From the NCBI GenBank assembly GCA_964464465.1, contig CAYXGF010000003.1, positions 1-64,000 on the forward strand: DNA of 64,000 nucleotides, read 5' to 3'. A model generated the notes under the pieces. It saw only the letters and a list, made by a program, of their open reading frames with translations, made no database searches and was not told where the DNA came from. The position numbers and the translations under genes were made by a program. Position 1 is the stretch's first letter; every line of letters starts with the position of its first letter. This DNA is from UBA940 sp964464465. GTDB taxonomy: Bacteria > Bacteroidota > Bacteroidia > Bacteroidales > Rikenellaceae. Shown here one piece after another: positions 1 to 8,108 of the stretch.

Positions 1-327
1 GTCCCACTGAGCCTCGCTCATGGGCATCATCAGTCCGTCCTTGGTGATTCCGGCGTTGTATACGAGTATGTCGATGTGTCCGAAGTCCTCTACTATTTCC
101 GCTCTGACTTTGTACGTACTTTCGAAGTCGGCGGCGTTCGATGCGTACCCTTTGCATTTTACACCCAGAGCCTTGATTTCCTCTTCGGTAGCCTTTCCGT
201 TTTCATCTATTACGAGATCGGTGAATGCCACATCCGCTCCTTCCGAGGCGAATTTTATGGCGATAGCCTTTCCGATTCCGCGGGCTGCGCCGGTTACGAC
301 CGCAACCTTACCTGTTAAAAGTCCCAT
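1..327 (-). CDS. fabG: 3-oxoacyl-ACP reductase FabG (3' end cut by window)
   Basis: Short-chain dehydrogenase/reductase that would perform the NADPH-dependent 3-ketoacyl-ACP reduction of fatty-acid elongation in the cytoplasm. Reading from the ATG at 327 the protein opens MGLLTGKVAVVTGAARGIGK, the classical Rossmann TGxxxGIG cofactor motif at residues 11-18, and later shows the NAG motif (YNAGIT, about residue 90). The C-terminal half, including the catalytic Tyr-Lys pair, lies outside the window. FabG is favoured over other SDRs because of the close match to the FabG N-terminus, but the family is broad and the substrate is inferred. It is divergent from glyA. Confidence 0.85.
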   Translation of the reverse strand, partial: MGLLTGKVAVVTGAARGIGKAIAIKFASEGADVAFTDLVIDENGKATEEEIKALGVKCKGYASNAADFESTYKVRAEIVEDFGHIDILVYNAGITKDGLMMPMSEAQWD

Positions 328-387
328 AATCGTGTCGATTTTTGCAAATTTGTATGGCAAAGGTATTAAATATTATCAAATATTCAC

Positions 388-395
388 TACTTTTG
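388..395 (+). promoter_or_regulatory. glyA -7 promoter box
   Basis: TACTTTTG matches the Bacteroidota -7 consensus TAnnTTTG and lies 39 nt upstream of the glyA ATG. No clear TTTG sits at the expected -33 position, so only the -7 element is supported. Confidence 0.45.
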
Positions 396-434
396 GTATG
401 TAAATAAATCCATTAACACATATATCAAGGAATT

Positions 435-1715
435 ATGACTCGTGATACACAGATTTTTGAACTTATAGACGCCGAGCGCTCCCGCCAGCAGCACGGCATC
501 GAACTTATAGCTTCCGAGAATTTCGTGAGCCAGCAGGTTATGGAGGCCATGGGCTCTGTGCTTACCAATAAATATGCGGAGGGTTATCCCGGAGCGCGCT
601 ATTACGGCGGCTGCCAGGTGGTGGACGAGGTCGAGAAACTGGCCATAGAGCGTCTGTGCCGTATTTATGATGCGCAGTGGGCCAACGTCCAGCCTCACTC
701 CGGGGCGCAGGCCAACATGGCGGTATTCCAGGCTGTGCTCAAACCCGGCGATACGTTCATGGGACTCGACCTGTCTCATGGCGGACACCTGTCGCACGGT
801 TCACCGGTGAACATGTCCGGAATTCTTTACAAGGCTGTCGGCTACAAGCTCGACGAGGCGACCGGTACGGTGGATTACGATGCCATGGAGGCGCTGGCTC
901 TCGAATGCCGCCCGAAGCTCATTGTCGGCGGCGCATCGGCCTATTCGCGTGAGTGGGACTACGAACGCATGCGTCGGATTGCCGACAAGGTAGGCGCCAT
1001 CTTTATGGTCGACATGGCGCACACCGCGGGACTCATAGCTGCCGGACTGTTGAAGAATCCGGTGAAATACGCGCATATCGTGACCTCGACCACGCACAAG
1101 ACGCTGCGCGGACCTCGCGGCGGCATTATTCTTATGGGACAGGACTTCGACAATCCGTGGGGCCTTACCACTCCGAAGGGCGAAATCAAGAAGATGTCCG
1201 CGATTCTTAACTCGGCTGTTTTCCCGGGCATTCAGGGCGGACCGCTCGAACATGTGATAGCTGCCAAAGCCGTGGCCTTCGGCGAGGCTCTCGAACCGTC
1301 GTACAGGGAATACCAGACTCAGGTCAGGAAAAATGCTGCAGCAATGGCCGAGGCGTTCTCTTCGCGCGGTTATAAAATCGTGTCGGGAGGAACCGACAAC
1401 CATCTGATACTCGTCGACCTGAGAACCAAATTCCCCGACCTGACAGGCAAGGTGGCCGAGCGCGTGCTTGTCGCTGCGGATATTACCACCAATAAGAATA
1501 TGGTGCCGTTCGACAGCCGCTCTCCGTTCCAGACTTCCGGTCTGCGGTTCGGCACCCCCGCAATCACCACGCGCGGACTCAAAGAGGACAAGATGGACTA
1601 TATCGTCTCGCTCATCGACCGTGTGCTTTCGGACCACGAGAACGAACAGACGATAGCTGCCGTCCGCGGTGAGGTGAATGAGCTTATGGCCGGTTATCCG
1701 TTGTTCGCATGGTAG
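435..1715 (+). CDS. glyA: Serine hydroxymethyltransferase
   Basis: Cytoplasmic PLP enzyme that interconverts serine and glycine while charging tetrahydrofolate with a one-carbon unit. The 426-residue length fits the family. Visible landmarks are the N-terminal ELIASENF motif (residues 23-30), the cofactor-contacting DMAHTAG segment (193-199), and the PLP lysine at 222 in STTHKTLRGPRGG. The ATG at 435 gives the family N-terminus (MTRDTQIFELIDAE). The next gene begins four nucleotides after the stop codon, so a bicistronic message is likely. A minus-strand open frame of 379 residues over the same region is a shadow. Confidence 0.97.
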   Translation: MTRDTQIFELIDAERSRQQHGIELIASENFVSQQVMEAMGSVLTNKYAEGYPGARYYGGCQVVDEVEKLAIERLCRIYDAQWANVQPHSGAQANMAVFQAVLKPGDTFMGLDLSHGGHLSHGSPVNMSGILYKAVGYKLDEATGTVDYDAMEALALECRPKLIVGGASAYSREWDYERMRRIADKVGAIFMVDMAHTAGLIAAGLLKNPVKYAHIVTSTTHKTLRGPRGGIILMGQDFDNPWGLTTPKGEIKKMSAILNSAVFPGIQGGPLEHVIAAKAVAFGEALEPSYREYQTQVRKNAAAMAEAFSSRGYKIVSGGTDNHLILVDLRTKFPDLTGKVAERVLVAADITTNKNMVPFDSRSPFQTSGLRFGTPAITTRGLKEDKMDYIVSLIDRVLSDHENEQTIAAVRGEVNELMAGYPLFAW

Positions 1716-1719
1716 CGGT

Positions 1720-2400
1720 ATGAGATGCGTTACCGATTTTCTGCGACAGCTCTCCGTCAATAACGACCGCGGATGGTTCGCGGCCAACAAGGCGCTGTAC
1801 AGGCAGGCCGAGGCTGAGTTCAATGACTTCGCTGTCTCGCTTATCGACGGGATAGCTTCGTTCGACGCCTCCGTGCGCGGACTCTCGCTTCGGGACTGCA
1901 CGTACCGTATATACCGTGACACGAGATTTTCGGCCGACAAGTCTCCTTACAAGACCTGGATGGGCGTTTATGTGGCGCCGCACGGCAAGAAATCCGGATA
2001 TGCCGGCTATTATTTCCATGTCGAACCGTCAGGCGGCGCATATCTCGGCGGCAGTTTTATGAGTGCTGGGCTTTATATGCCCGAGCCGGTCGTGCTGCGC
2101 AGTATCAGGGAGGAGATTGTCGACAACGGCCGAAATATCGTTGCTGCGATAGATGCGGCGGAGGGATTTTCGCTTTCGAAGCAGAACTCGTTAAAACGCA
2201 ACCCGAAGGATTTTCCTGCCGGAGGAGAGTACGATGATTTGCTCAGACTGCGCGATGTGTATATAGAGAAACCGGTCGGCGAGGAGCTTCTGCTGTCGGA
2301 CGATTTGCTTGCCCGCACGCTCCGGGATTTCGCTGCTGCGTCCGGGTTCGTATCGATTCTTAATCGTGCTGTGCAGTATGCGCATGAGGAGATGATGTGA
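1720..2400 (+). CDS. DUF2461 family protein (TIGR02453-like)
   Basis: A 226-residue protein of unknown biochemical function belonging to the DUF2461/TIGR02453 group. The start chosen is the ATG at 1720 (MRCVTDFLRQLSVNNDRGWF), because the family begins with a segment of this kind (F-L-x-x-L-x-x-NNDRxWF) and an earlier in-frame ATG at 1678 lies inside glyA. The conserved blocks YRIYRDTRFSADKSPYKTW (about residues 63-81) and a Gly-rich GYYFHVEPSGGAYLGGS segment are present. It starts four nucleotides after glyA stops and is probably co-transcribed with it, ending at a strong bidirectional terminator. Confidence 0.85.
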   Translation: MRCVTDFLRQLSVNNDRGWFAANKALYRQAEAEFNDFAVSLIDGIASFDASVRGLSLRDCTYRIYRDTRFSADKSPYKTWMGVYVAPHGKKSGYAGYYFHVEPSGGAYLGGSFMSAGLYMPEPVVLRSIREEIVDNGRNIVAAIDAAEGFSLSKQNSLKRNPKDFPAGGEYDDLLRLRDVYIEKPVGEELLLSDDLLARTLRDFAAASGFVSILNRAVQYAHEEMM

Positions 2401-2448
2401 CGCCCTTTTCACGGCAGCCGCGGTGTCGCCGTATACGGTCGAAATAAT

Positions 2449-2485
2449 AAAAACCCTGCAAGACATAAGGCCTTGCAGGGTTTTT
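2449..2485. terminator. Bidirectional intrinsic terminator
   Basis: A 14-bp perfect stem (2449-2462 with 2472-2485) around a 9-nt loop carries A-rich and T-rich flanks, so it gives a U-run on both strands. It separates the convergent DUF2461 gene and the YtxH/holin-like cluster. Confidence 0.9.
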
Positions 2486-2527
2486 CAGCATCGTCGGATT
2501 ATCGCTCGGCGACGGGATGCGAGTCTG

Positions 2528-2851
2528 TCACCGGACTGTCTGTATCTCCTCGCTCTTCGCGCAGTCGGGCGCGGTTTCGCTCTTGTTTTCGGCGGTTTTG
2601 CTGCGGATGCTGCGGATAAATTCGCGAAGCGACACGTAACTTTCGATAAAGCTGCTGACAGACTGCTTCACGAGCATTATGCGCGGAGCCAGAGAGGAGA
2701 CTATCGAATCCAGCGTCAGAAGCTGGCGGGTCCGCAGTTCCATGTTCTGTTCGGCCCGTGCTATGCGCATGCGCAGTCTGCGTCTTTCGCGCCGCAGCTC
2801 GTCGATTGAGTCTATCGACGCATATTCGTAATTAGAGTGAAACATTCTCAT
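2528..2851 (-). CDS. Uncharacterised helical protein
   Basis: A 107-residue protein with no recognised domain. It is rich in Arg/Glu and predicted-looking long helices (ELRRERRRLRMRIARAEQ, residues 19-36), with no signal peptide or clear membrane segment. It is the last gene of a three-gene minus-strand cluster after a YtxH-domain protein and a holin-like membrane protein, and its start overlaps the previous gene by 20 nt, which argues for translational coupling. An alternative ATG two codons in (2845) is possible. Function in the cell envelope is only inferred from neighbours. Confidence 0.7.
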   Translation of the reverse strand: MRMFHSNYEYASIDSIDELRRERRRLRMRIARAEQNMELRTRQLLTLDSIVSSLAPRIMLVKQSVSSFIESYVSLREFIRSIRSKTAENKSETAPDCAKSEEIQTVR

Positions 2852-3200
2852 CGTCGTCGCTTTTTTCGAAGAACATTCTGCTGAACATACCGACCATCCG
2901 GTTCACGATAAGCTTTTTGCGGAGCAGGAAGGCGATAATTGAGATTATCAGGAATGCGCCGCCTACAATCAGAAGGGCAAATAGCGTGGAGCCTATCAGT
3001 TCGGAGAGCCATACCGTGAGCGCCGCAATGAAACATAGCATGGCTATGGACAGGAATATCAGGAAGATGAGGATGCCGAATCCTCCGCTCAGAAGAACCG
3101 AAAGGTTCTCCACCAGAGACAGTTTCATCGAGTCGATACGCATGTTGACGTACGAAATCAGCTCCTCTGTCATTGTTGTTTTTCTTTTGTCTTCGCTCAT
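2832..3200 (-). CDS. Holin-superfamily-like membrane protein
   Basis: A 122-residue inner-membrane protein with two adjacent hydrophobic segments (about residues 37-62 and 70-93), preceded by a short charged amphipathic region and followed by a basic/acidic tail. This is the layout of the phage-holin-like family (PF07332 type) found on bacterial chromosomes next to YtxH genes. It is not evidence of a prophage because no phage gene is nearby. It probably acts in envelope stress or membrane organisation with the flanking YtxH and helical proteins. The family assignment rests on topology and gene context. Confidence 0.75.
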   Translation of the reverse strand: MSEDKRKTTMTEELISYVNMRIDSMKLSLVENLSVLLSGGFGILIFLIFLSIAMLCFIAALTVWLSELIGSTLFALLIVGGAFLIISIIAFLLRKKLIVNRMVGMFSRMFFEKSDDDENVSL

Positions 3201-3309
3201 GTTTGTGGTTCTGTTATGCGGCGGCGTGCACCGCGGGTGTGTTCTTAACAGTTCTCAAAGATAGTTGTTTTCGGGCAAAATCAACAGTCCGGCTGCGTAA
3301 ATGTTCGGC

Positions 3310-3504
3310 CTATTCGGTCATTTCCTCGATTTTGCGATAGCCTTTCTTTGCCTTCTCGATTCCGTCGTCGACCATGTCGCCAATCATTTTGCGAGTGCGC
3401 TCACCGCTTTGCGGGGCGAGCAGAAGCGCGATTGCAGCTCCGATTGCGGCGCCGCAGAACAATGCGCATGCGTTGTAACCCATTTTTTTCATTTTGTTTT
3501 TCAT
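3310..3504 (-). CDS. YtxH domain-containing protein
   Basis: A 64-residue protein with one Gly/Ala-rich membrane helix (CGAAIGAAIALLLAPQSGE, about residues 17-35) that ends in the characteristic LLAPxSGxxTR motif, followed by a charged amphipathic tail. This is the YtxH (general-stress) architecture. It is first in the minus-strand cluster; the holin-like gene follows after about 110 nt. Its molecular role is unknown. The start is the ATG at 3504 (MKNKMKKMGY); internal Met codons at residues 5 and 8 are alternatives. Confidence 0.85.
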   Translation of the reverse strand: MKNKMKKMGYNACALFCGAAIGAAIALLLAPQSGERTRKMIGDMVDDGIEKAKKGYRKIEEMTE

Positions 3505-3600
3505 TTTAGGTGATTAAAATAAGAAATTACCGTATTGCGTGTACAAGCAACTTTGATTCCAAATATTCACTATATTTGTAGTCGAATCGAAAAAAGACAG

Positions 3601-4098
3601 ATGTTCGATAAAACAACCACTCTCGCCTTTTCCGGACACAGGACCTACGCCGACATGCCGCAGGACCGCCGTGCTCTGGACCTGGCCGTGCAGCGTTTCT
3701 ACCTGCGCGGCTACCGTACGTTTCTGTGCGGAATGGCCGACGGGTTCGACCTGTGTGCGGCCGAGGCGGTGTCGCGGCTGAAAATGATGCACCGGGATGT
3801 GATGCTCGTGGGGGTCGTTCCGTTCGACACCCACAGGCGGGTAATAAAGAACGTCGGGCGGTACGACTCCGTGACGGCTTCAACCGACGTCATCATAACA
3901 CTCTCCCGACGTTATTACTTAGGATGCTACTATCGCAGGGACGATTTTATGGTGGAGCACGCTTCGGCCCTTATATGCTACTGCGACGGGTCGCCGAGCG
4001 GTACACTGTACACCCTGAACAAAGCGCGCGGCAGCGGACTTGCGATAGAGAATATCTGCCGGCCGCCTGAGTCTAATTGTCGTTCCTTACGTCTTTGA
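3601..4098 (+). CDS. SLOG-family (DUF1273/YpsA-like) protein
   Basis: A 165-residue cytoplasmic Rossmann-like protein. It begins TTLAFSGHRTY, the nucleotide-ligand-binding SGHR motif of the DUF1273/YpsA branch of the SLOG superfamily, followed by GMADGFDLCAAEAV (about residues 44-57), the second conserved glycine/acidic block. SLOG proteins are thought to bind or process nucleotide-derived ligands; the specific ligand is unknown. The ATG at 3601 was chosen because the upstream 22 codons of the open frame overlap the promoter-like TATATTTG (3573-3580). The 3' end overlaps the convergent lipoprotein gene by 26 nt. Confidence 0.85.
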   Translation: MFDKTTTLAFSGHRTYADMPQDRRALDLAVQRFYLRGYRTFLCGMADGFDLCAAEAVSRLKMMHRDVMLVGVVPFDTHRRVIKNVGRYDSVTASTDVIITLSRRYYLGCYYRRDDFMVEHASALICYCDGSPSGTLYTLNKARGSGLAIENICRPPESNCRSLRL

Positions 4099-4630
4099 CC
4101 ATATCCAGCGACATCTGCTCGGCGCACCCTCTGAGCAGTTCTCCCACGCGTGTGGAATCCACATTCTGCTGCATGGCCTGCCACAGGAAGTTGCGCATGG
4201 AGATGTAACCGTTGTTGATTTTGCCGGCCAGACACTGGTAGTATGCTTTCTGCTGGTCGCGGTTCATGCCGCGCGGCAGTATTCCTCTGTTGACCAGATG
4301 CCCGTAGGGGAAAAGGTGGCGCATGTTGTGCGCGTCGGTGTTTATGTCTGTCACGATGGTGGTTACCACTACCTGAGATATGGTGTCGTCGACTGCCGGA
4401 TATGTCACCAGAACGCCGTAGTTGGGGTAATACTCTTCCAGCGTGCCGACCACTCCGTCCGTGAAGACCATGTACTCGGTGTCGGTCATGTCGTTGAGAT
4501 ATACCCATTGGCGATATGCTTTCAGGCGGTCGCGCATTTGCTGGCGCTGCGAGGTGTTCCACTCCCTTTTGCCCGTACAAGCGCCCAGAGCCGCGGCGCA
4601 GACGATGAAAAACAATAGTTTTTTTCTCAT
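4073..4630 (-). CDS. Uncharacterised lipoprotein
   Basis: A 185-residue predicted lipoprotein. The start at 4630 gives a textbook type II signal, MRKKLLFFIVCAAALGACTG, with the acylated Cys at residue 18. The frame is open further upstream, but that extension has no coding character. The mature part has no domain I recognise; it is mixed alpha/beta-looking and contains motifs such as DTEYMVFTDGVV and MRNFLWQAMQQ. It faces the SLOG gene and overlaps it by 26 nt at the 3' end. Localisation to the envelope is inferred from the lipobox; function is unknown. Confidence 0.75.
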   Translation of the reverse strand: MRKKLLFFIVCAAALGACTGKREWNTSQRQQMRDRLKAYRQWVYLNDMTDTEYMVFTDGVVGTLEEYYPNYGVLVTYPAVDDTISQVVVTTIVTDINTDAHNMRHLFPYGHLVNRGILPRGMNRDQQKAYYQCLAGKINNGYISMRNFLWQAMQQNVDSTRVGELLRGCAEQMSLDMVKDVRNDN

Positions 4631-4768
4631 AATCGTTTTGTTTTTTGGTATTTTACAAAACCTCCGTACGCAAACAGGGTGCCAGAAACAATGGCAGGTC
4701 CGGGTGCACGGATTTTGAAAAGATGAACGTTGTACATAAATTTGCAGGTGTATAAGGCGATTTTGTTT

Positions 4769-5116
4769 ATGGGTGCAAAGGATAACGACTGGAAGGCACG
4801 TCTGGGAATGGTCTATTCCACCAATCCCGATTTCGAATATACTACGGCTCAGGAGTCTGAGGAGCAGACACTGCCGGCCGACAGACAGGATTTGAGAGTC
4901 TGGCGCCAGAGCAAGGGGCGCGGCGGCAAACTTGTGACTCTGGTGTGCGGCTTTGTGGGCAGCGAGCAGGATTTGCAGCTTCTGGGCAAGATGCTCAAAA
5001 GCAAGTGCGGTGTCGGAGGCTCGGTGAAGGACGGTGAGATAATCATACAGGGAGACCACCGTGACAAGGTGGTGCAGCTTCTGTTGCAGGCCGGGTACAG
5101 GGCCAAGAAAGTGTAG
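4769..5116 (+). CDS. SUI1-family translation factor (YciH-like)
   Basis: A 115-residue protein whose C-terminal two thirds match the eIF1/SUI1 fold: RGGKLVTLVCGF (about residues 51-62), LGKMLKSKCGVGGSVKDGEI and the closing basic strand GDHRDKVVQLLLQAGY. Bacterial YciH proteins are thought to influence initiation fidelity at the small ribosomal subunit; the exact role is uncertain. The start is the ATG at 4769 (MGAKDNDWKARLG) rather than an in-frame ATG 13 codons earlier, because conservation begins here. The next gene starts 14 nt after the stop. Confidence 0.9.
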   Translation: MGAKDNDWKARLGMVYSTNPDFEYTTAQESEEQTLPADRQDLRVWRQSKGRGGKLVTLVCGFVGSEQDLQLLGKMLKSKCGVGGSVKDGEIIIQGDHRDKVVQLLLQAGYRAKKV

Positions 5117-5130
5117 ATAAGTAGGACGGG

Positions 5131-7944
5131 ATGCGAAGGACGGGAGCCATAATTCTGGTGCTGTTGCTCTGCTCGGTATTTTCCGCTTCGGGACAGTATT
5201 ACAGCTGGGGAGGTTCTCCCGCTTCGGTCCGCTGGCGCAGCATGCGGACGCCGGACGTAAGGATGATATATCCGTCCGGCGGCGGGCGTCTGGCCTCGCG
5301 CATGCTGTTCTATATGGATACTGTCCGGCGCAGTGTCGGCTACGGGTTCGACCGCGGTCCCATGCGCATTCCGGTGGTTATGCACACGGGCAATATGGTG
5401 TCCAACGGTATTGTCATGTGGGCGCCCAAACGCATGGATATAATCGCTGCGCCGAGTATCGACACATATTCCGAACCGTGGCTCAAACAGATAGCGTGTC
5501 ACGAGTATCGGCATGCGGTGCAGTACAACAATATAAACCGGGGAATGATTCGCATACTCGGTTATCTTCTTGGGCAGCAGGCCCCGCTTGTAGGGCTGGT
5601 GCAGATTCCGATATGGTACATAGAGGGCGATGCGGTGATGGCCGAGACGCAGATGAGCGCTTTCGGACGCGCTCTGCAACCATCATTCACGCTGAGATAC
5701 CGCGCACTGGGCGGCATACCCCGCCGGCGCTGGCAGATTGACCGCTGGTTCTGCGGCTCGTACAGGCATGAGGTGCCGGACCATTATCAGCTCGGATACC
5801 AGATAGTGCGTTACAGTCAGTGCCGTTACGGTGTGGGGATGTGGAACGACGTGATTCGCTACTCCGCCAGAAATCCTTACATGATAAACCCGAAGGCTGT
5901 GCGTCTGCGCAGACGCTACGGGACAAATGTCGGGCGGCTCATGCGTGACGCCTTTGCGCAGCTTTATGCCCGATGGGACTCGCTTCCGCAGCGCGCTTCT
6001 TCTGCGAGGATAATAAGTCCCGGCGTAAGATGCTATACCGAATATTCATATCCCCAGGTTACGGATGACGGACGTATCGTCGCTCTGCACAAGGATATGG
6101 ACGATTACGGCAGCATCGTGCTCGTCAGTGCGGATACGGGTGCGAAAAGACGTCTGGCGCACACGGGAGCCGTCAGTACCCGTCCTGCGCTTTGCGGCGG
6201 CAGGCTCTACTGGACCGAGTACCGCCGCAGCACTCTGTATGACCAGATGGTGTATTCGAGTCTGTGTACGCTTGACATGAGCACCCGCAAGAGAGGCGTG
6301 GTACGTTCGACGGACAATGTGCTTTATCCGACACCGACCGATGACGGAGTGTTCTGCGTGGACTACCGGCAGGACGGCACCTACGGCATACGGCGTATTG
6401 TGGAGATGGAGCGGGCTGTCGTTCTTCCGGATACGGTTTCGGTGCACGGCCTTGCGTGGGACGATGTCACCGGAGGGCTGTATTTCATAGGACTTTCCGA
6501 CGGCGGCATGTGGCTCGGCTCGGCGGATACAGAATCGGGTGCGTGGCGTGCGGTTACGCCTGCGCGTCATATCACTCTGTCGTCGCTCAGGGCCGGCGGC
6601 GGACGTCTCTATTTCGGCTCGATAGCGTCGGGTCTGGACGAGGCGCATATGTTGGACCTTGCCTCGATGACTCAGTGGCGGGTGACGGACTCGCGGTTCG
6701 GTTCTTTTTATGCGTCGCCCTTCCATGGCGGAGACAGTGTGGCGGTCGCTGCGTACACGGAGGACGGGTATATGCTCGCCGTGCAGCGGCTGGATTCGCT
6801 GTTTGCCGTGCCGGATGCCGTGCTGCCTGCGAATGCGGTCAATGCGCCGCTCCCGCAGTGGAAGGCGGTGCGTATGGACAGTATTGTCGCACCCGCCGGA
6901 TTGTCGTATCCGGGCCGCCGGTTTGGCAAGGTGCCGCATCTGTTCAATATTCACAGTTGGGCGCCGGTGGAATTCGACCCTTATGAGGTGATGTCCGAGG
7001 CGGGAGGTTTTTACGGCGCGGGTGTGACCGTGATGTCTCAGGATTTGCTCTCCTCGTGTTCCGGATACCTGAGTTACGGCTATTCGGCCCGTGGAGGTTC
7101 GCGTATGCGTCTGCGCATGGAGTATTCGGGCCTCGGACCTCATATCGGAATTTCCGCACAGTGGGGCGGGGGAAAGGCTGTGATGTATGATGCGGATACG
7201 CTTCTTGCAAGGCCCGCGGCGGGGCACTATCTGGATGTGTCTGCCTATGTGTCGGTCCCGATGCTGTTGAGCGGCGGGTATCACATACGCCGTCTCACTC
7301 CTGCGGTGGATTATACGTACAACAACGGATATACCGTGCGGGACGGAAAGTATGCGAGAGGGGTTCATCGTCTGACTGCCTCCTTGCAGTTTTCGGACTA
7401 TGTGCGTCAGGCGGTGCGCGATTTTCTGCCGCGCTGGGGTTATGTCGTCCGGGCGACGGTTACTGCCTCGCCGTTCGTGCGCGATTTCCGCACGCTGGCA
7501 GGAATCTATGCCGCAGGTTATCTTCCCGGGGCTTTTGCCCATCATTCGGTACTGGTGCGCGCGAATTACCAGCGCGATTTCGGCGGCGGCAGGTACGGTT
7601 TCCGGCGCAAGGAGCTTTTCCCGCGCGGATTTATATACGATTTCTCGGCCGAGAGATTCGTGGCGGCGAGCCTTGACTATCAGCTTCCGCTGTGCTATCC
7701 GGACTGGGGAATACCCTCTGTGGTGTTCATAAAACGTATCAGGCTCGATGTGTGGGGCGACTGGGCCGGTGCGAGGATGTACGGACGGTCGCGTGATTTC
7801 TGTTCATGGGGCGGCGAGTTTATTTTCGATGTCTGCCCGTTTAGGCTGCCGTCGCAGGCGACCACTCAGGTCAAGGTCGGTGCGGCAGTACCTGTCGGAG
7901 GACGGGGCGTCGTAGTGTCGGGCGGAGTCTCCCTGTCCCTTTAA
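5131..7944 (+). CDS. Secreted HEXXH-domain / beta-propeller / surface-barrel protein
   Basis: A 937-residue envelope protein. Residues 1-21 are a Sec signal peptide (cleavage near ASG-QYY). Residues about 40-175 resemble a gluzincin peptidase, with HEYRH at 124-128 and a downstream Glu at 165 (WYIEGDAVMAE) positioned as the third zinc ligand. Residues about 300-600 are repetitive beta segments like a TolB/WD40-type propeller, and the C-terminus, rich in alternating aromatic strands and ending VVSGGVSLSL, looks like an outer-membrane barrel of the surface-antigen type. The combination suggests an outer-membrane-anchored metallopeptidase or pseudo-peptidase; activity is inferred. It ends at an intrinsic terminator. 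Confidence 0.75.
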   Translation: MRRTGAIILVLLLCSVFSASGQYYSWGGSPASVRWRSMRTPDVRMIYPSGGGRLASRMLFYMDTVRRSVGYGFDRGPMRIPVVMHTGNMVSNGIVMWAPKRMDIIAAPSIDTYSEPWLKQIACHEYRHAVQYNNINRGMIRILGYLLGQQAPLVGLVQIPIWYIEGDAVMAETQMSAFGRALQPSFTLRYRALGGIPRRRWQIDRWFCGSYRHEVPDHYQLGYQIVRYSQCRYGVGMWNDVIRYSARNPYMINPKAVRLRRRYGTNVGRLMRDAFAQLYARWDSLPQRASSARIISPGVRCYTEYSYPQVTDDGRIVALHKDMDDYGSIVLVSADTGAKRRLAHTGAVSTRPALCGGRLYWTEYRRSTLYDQMVYSSLCTLDMSTRKRGVVRSTDNVLYPTPTDDGVFCVDYRQDGTYGIRRIVEMERAVVLPDTVSVHGLAWDDVTGGLYFIGLSDGGMWLGSADTESGAWRAVTPARHITLSSLRAGGGRLYFGSIASGLDEAHMLDLASMTQWRVTDSRFGSFYASPFHGGDSVAVAAYTEDGYMLAVQRLDSLFAVPDAVLPANAVNAPLPQWKAVRMDSIVAPAGLSYPGRRFGKVPHLFNIHSWAPVEFDPYEVMSEAGGFYGAGVTVMSQDLLSSCSGYLSYGYSARGGSRMRLRMEYSGLGPHIGISAQWGGGKAVMYDADTLLARPAAGHYLDVSAYVSVPMLLSGGYHIRRLTPAVDYTYNNGYTVRDGKYARGVHRLTASLQFSDYVRQAVRDFLPRWGYVVRATVTASPFVRDFRTLAGIYAAGYLPGAFAHHSVLVRANYQRDFGGGRYGFRRKELFPRGFIYDFSAERFVAASLDYQLPLCYPDWGIPSVVFIKRIRLDVWGDWAGARMYGRSRDFCSWGGEFIFDVCPFRLPSQATTQVKVGAAVPVGGRGVVVSGGVSLSL

Positions 7945-7946
7945 TT

Positions 7947-7978
7947 GACAGCCCGCATAGCTGTCTTATTATTTTTTT
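7947..7978 (+). terminator. Intrinsic terminator after the HEXXH/barrel gene
   Basis: GACAGC (7947-7952) pairs with GCTGTC (7960-7965) across a 7-nt loop and is followed by a T-rich run ending at 7978. Confidence 0.7.
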
Positions 7979-7982
7979 GAAC

Positions 7983-8095
7983 CATATGCAATTTTACAGT
8001 TATGCGGTTCTTTGAACCGCAGCGGGCCGCAGCCTCCCGGGCGCGGAGGCCTACATTTCAAGCCTGTTGAATATGCCATATTGTAGAGTCGTATG
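7983..8095. repeat. Inverted-repeat-bounded intergenic element, copy 1
   Basis: A 113-bp segment between two convergent genes. The left end CATATGCAATTTTACA (7983-7998) is an imperfect inverted match to the right end (8082-8095). The interior is highly structured, with a perfect GCGGTTC/GAACCGC hairpin and a GCCTCC/GGAGGC hairpin. The ends and the inner block GTTATGCG match copy 2 at 47747-47927; copy 3 lies at 53969-54142. It has no coding capacity and resembles a small non-autonomous element or a structured extragenic repeat. Confidence 0.55.
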
Positions 8096-8108
8096 GATAC
8101 TTTCCGTA

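Noticed and set aside
2832..3200. Prophage signal from the holin-like protein
   Set aside because: There are no other phage genes; the YtxH neighbour and chromosomal cluster explain it as a cellular membrane protein.
4073..5059. 328-codon version of the lipoprotein gene at 4073
   Set aside because: The upstream part overlaps the SUI1 gene on the opposite strand and lacks coding character, while the ATG at 4630 begins a textbook lipoprotein signal.
6046..7545. 499-codon minus-strand open frame opposite the HEXXH/barrel gene
   Set aside because: It is the reverse image of a well-supported gene in GC-rich DNA, is rich in Arg and His as such shadows are, and has no motif.
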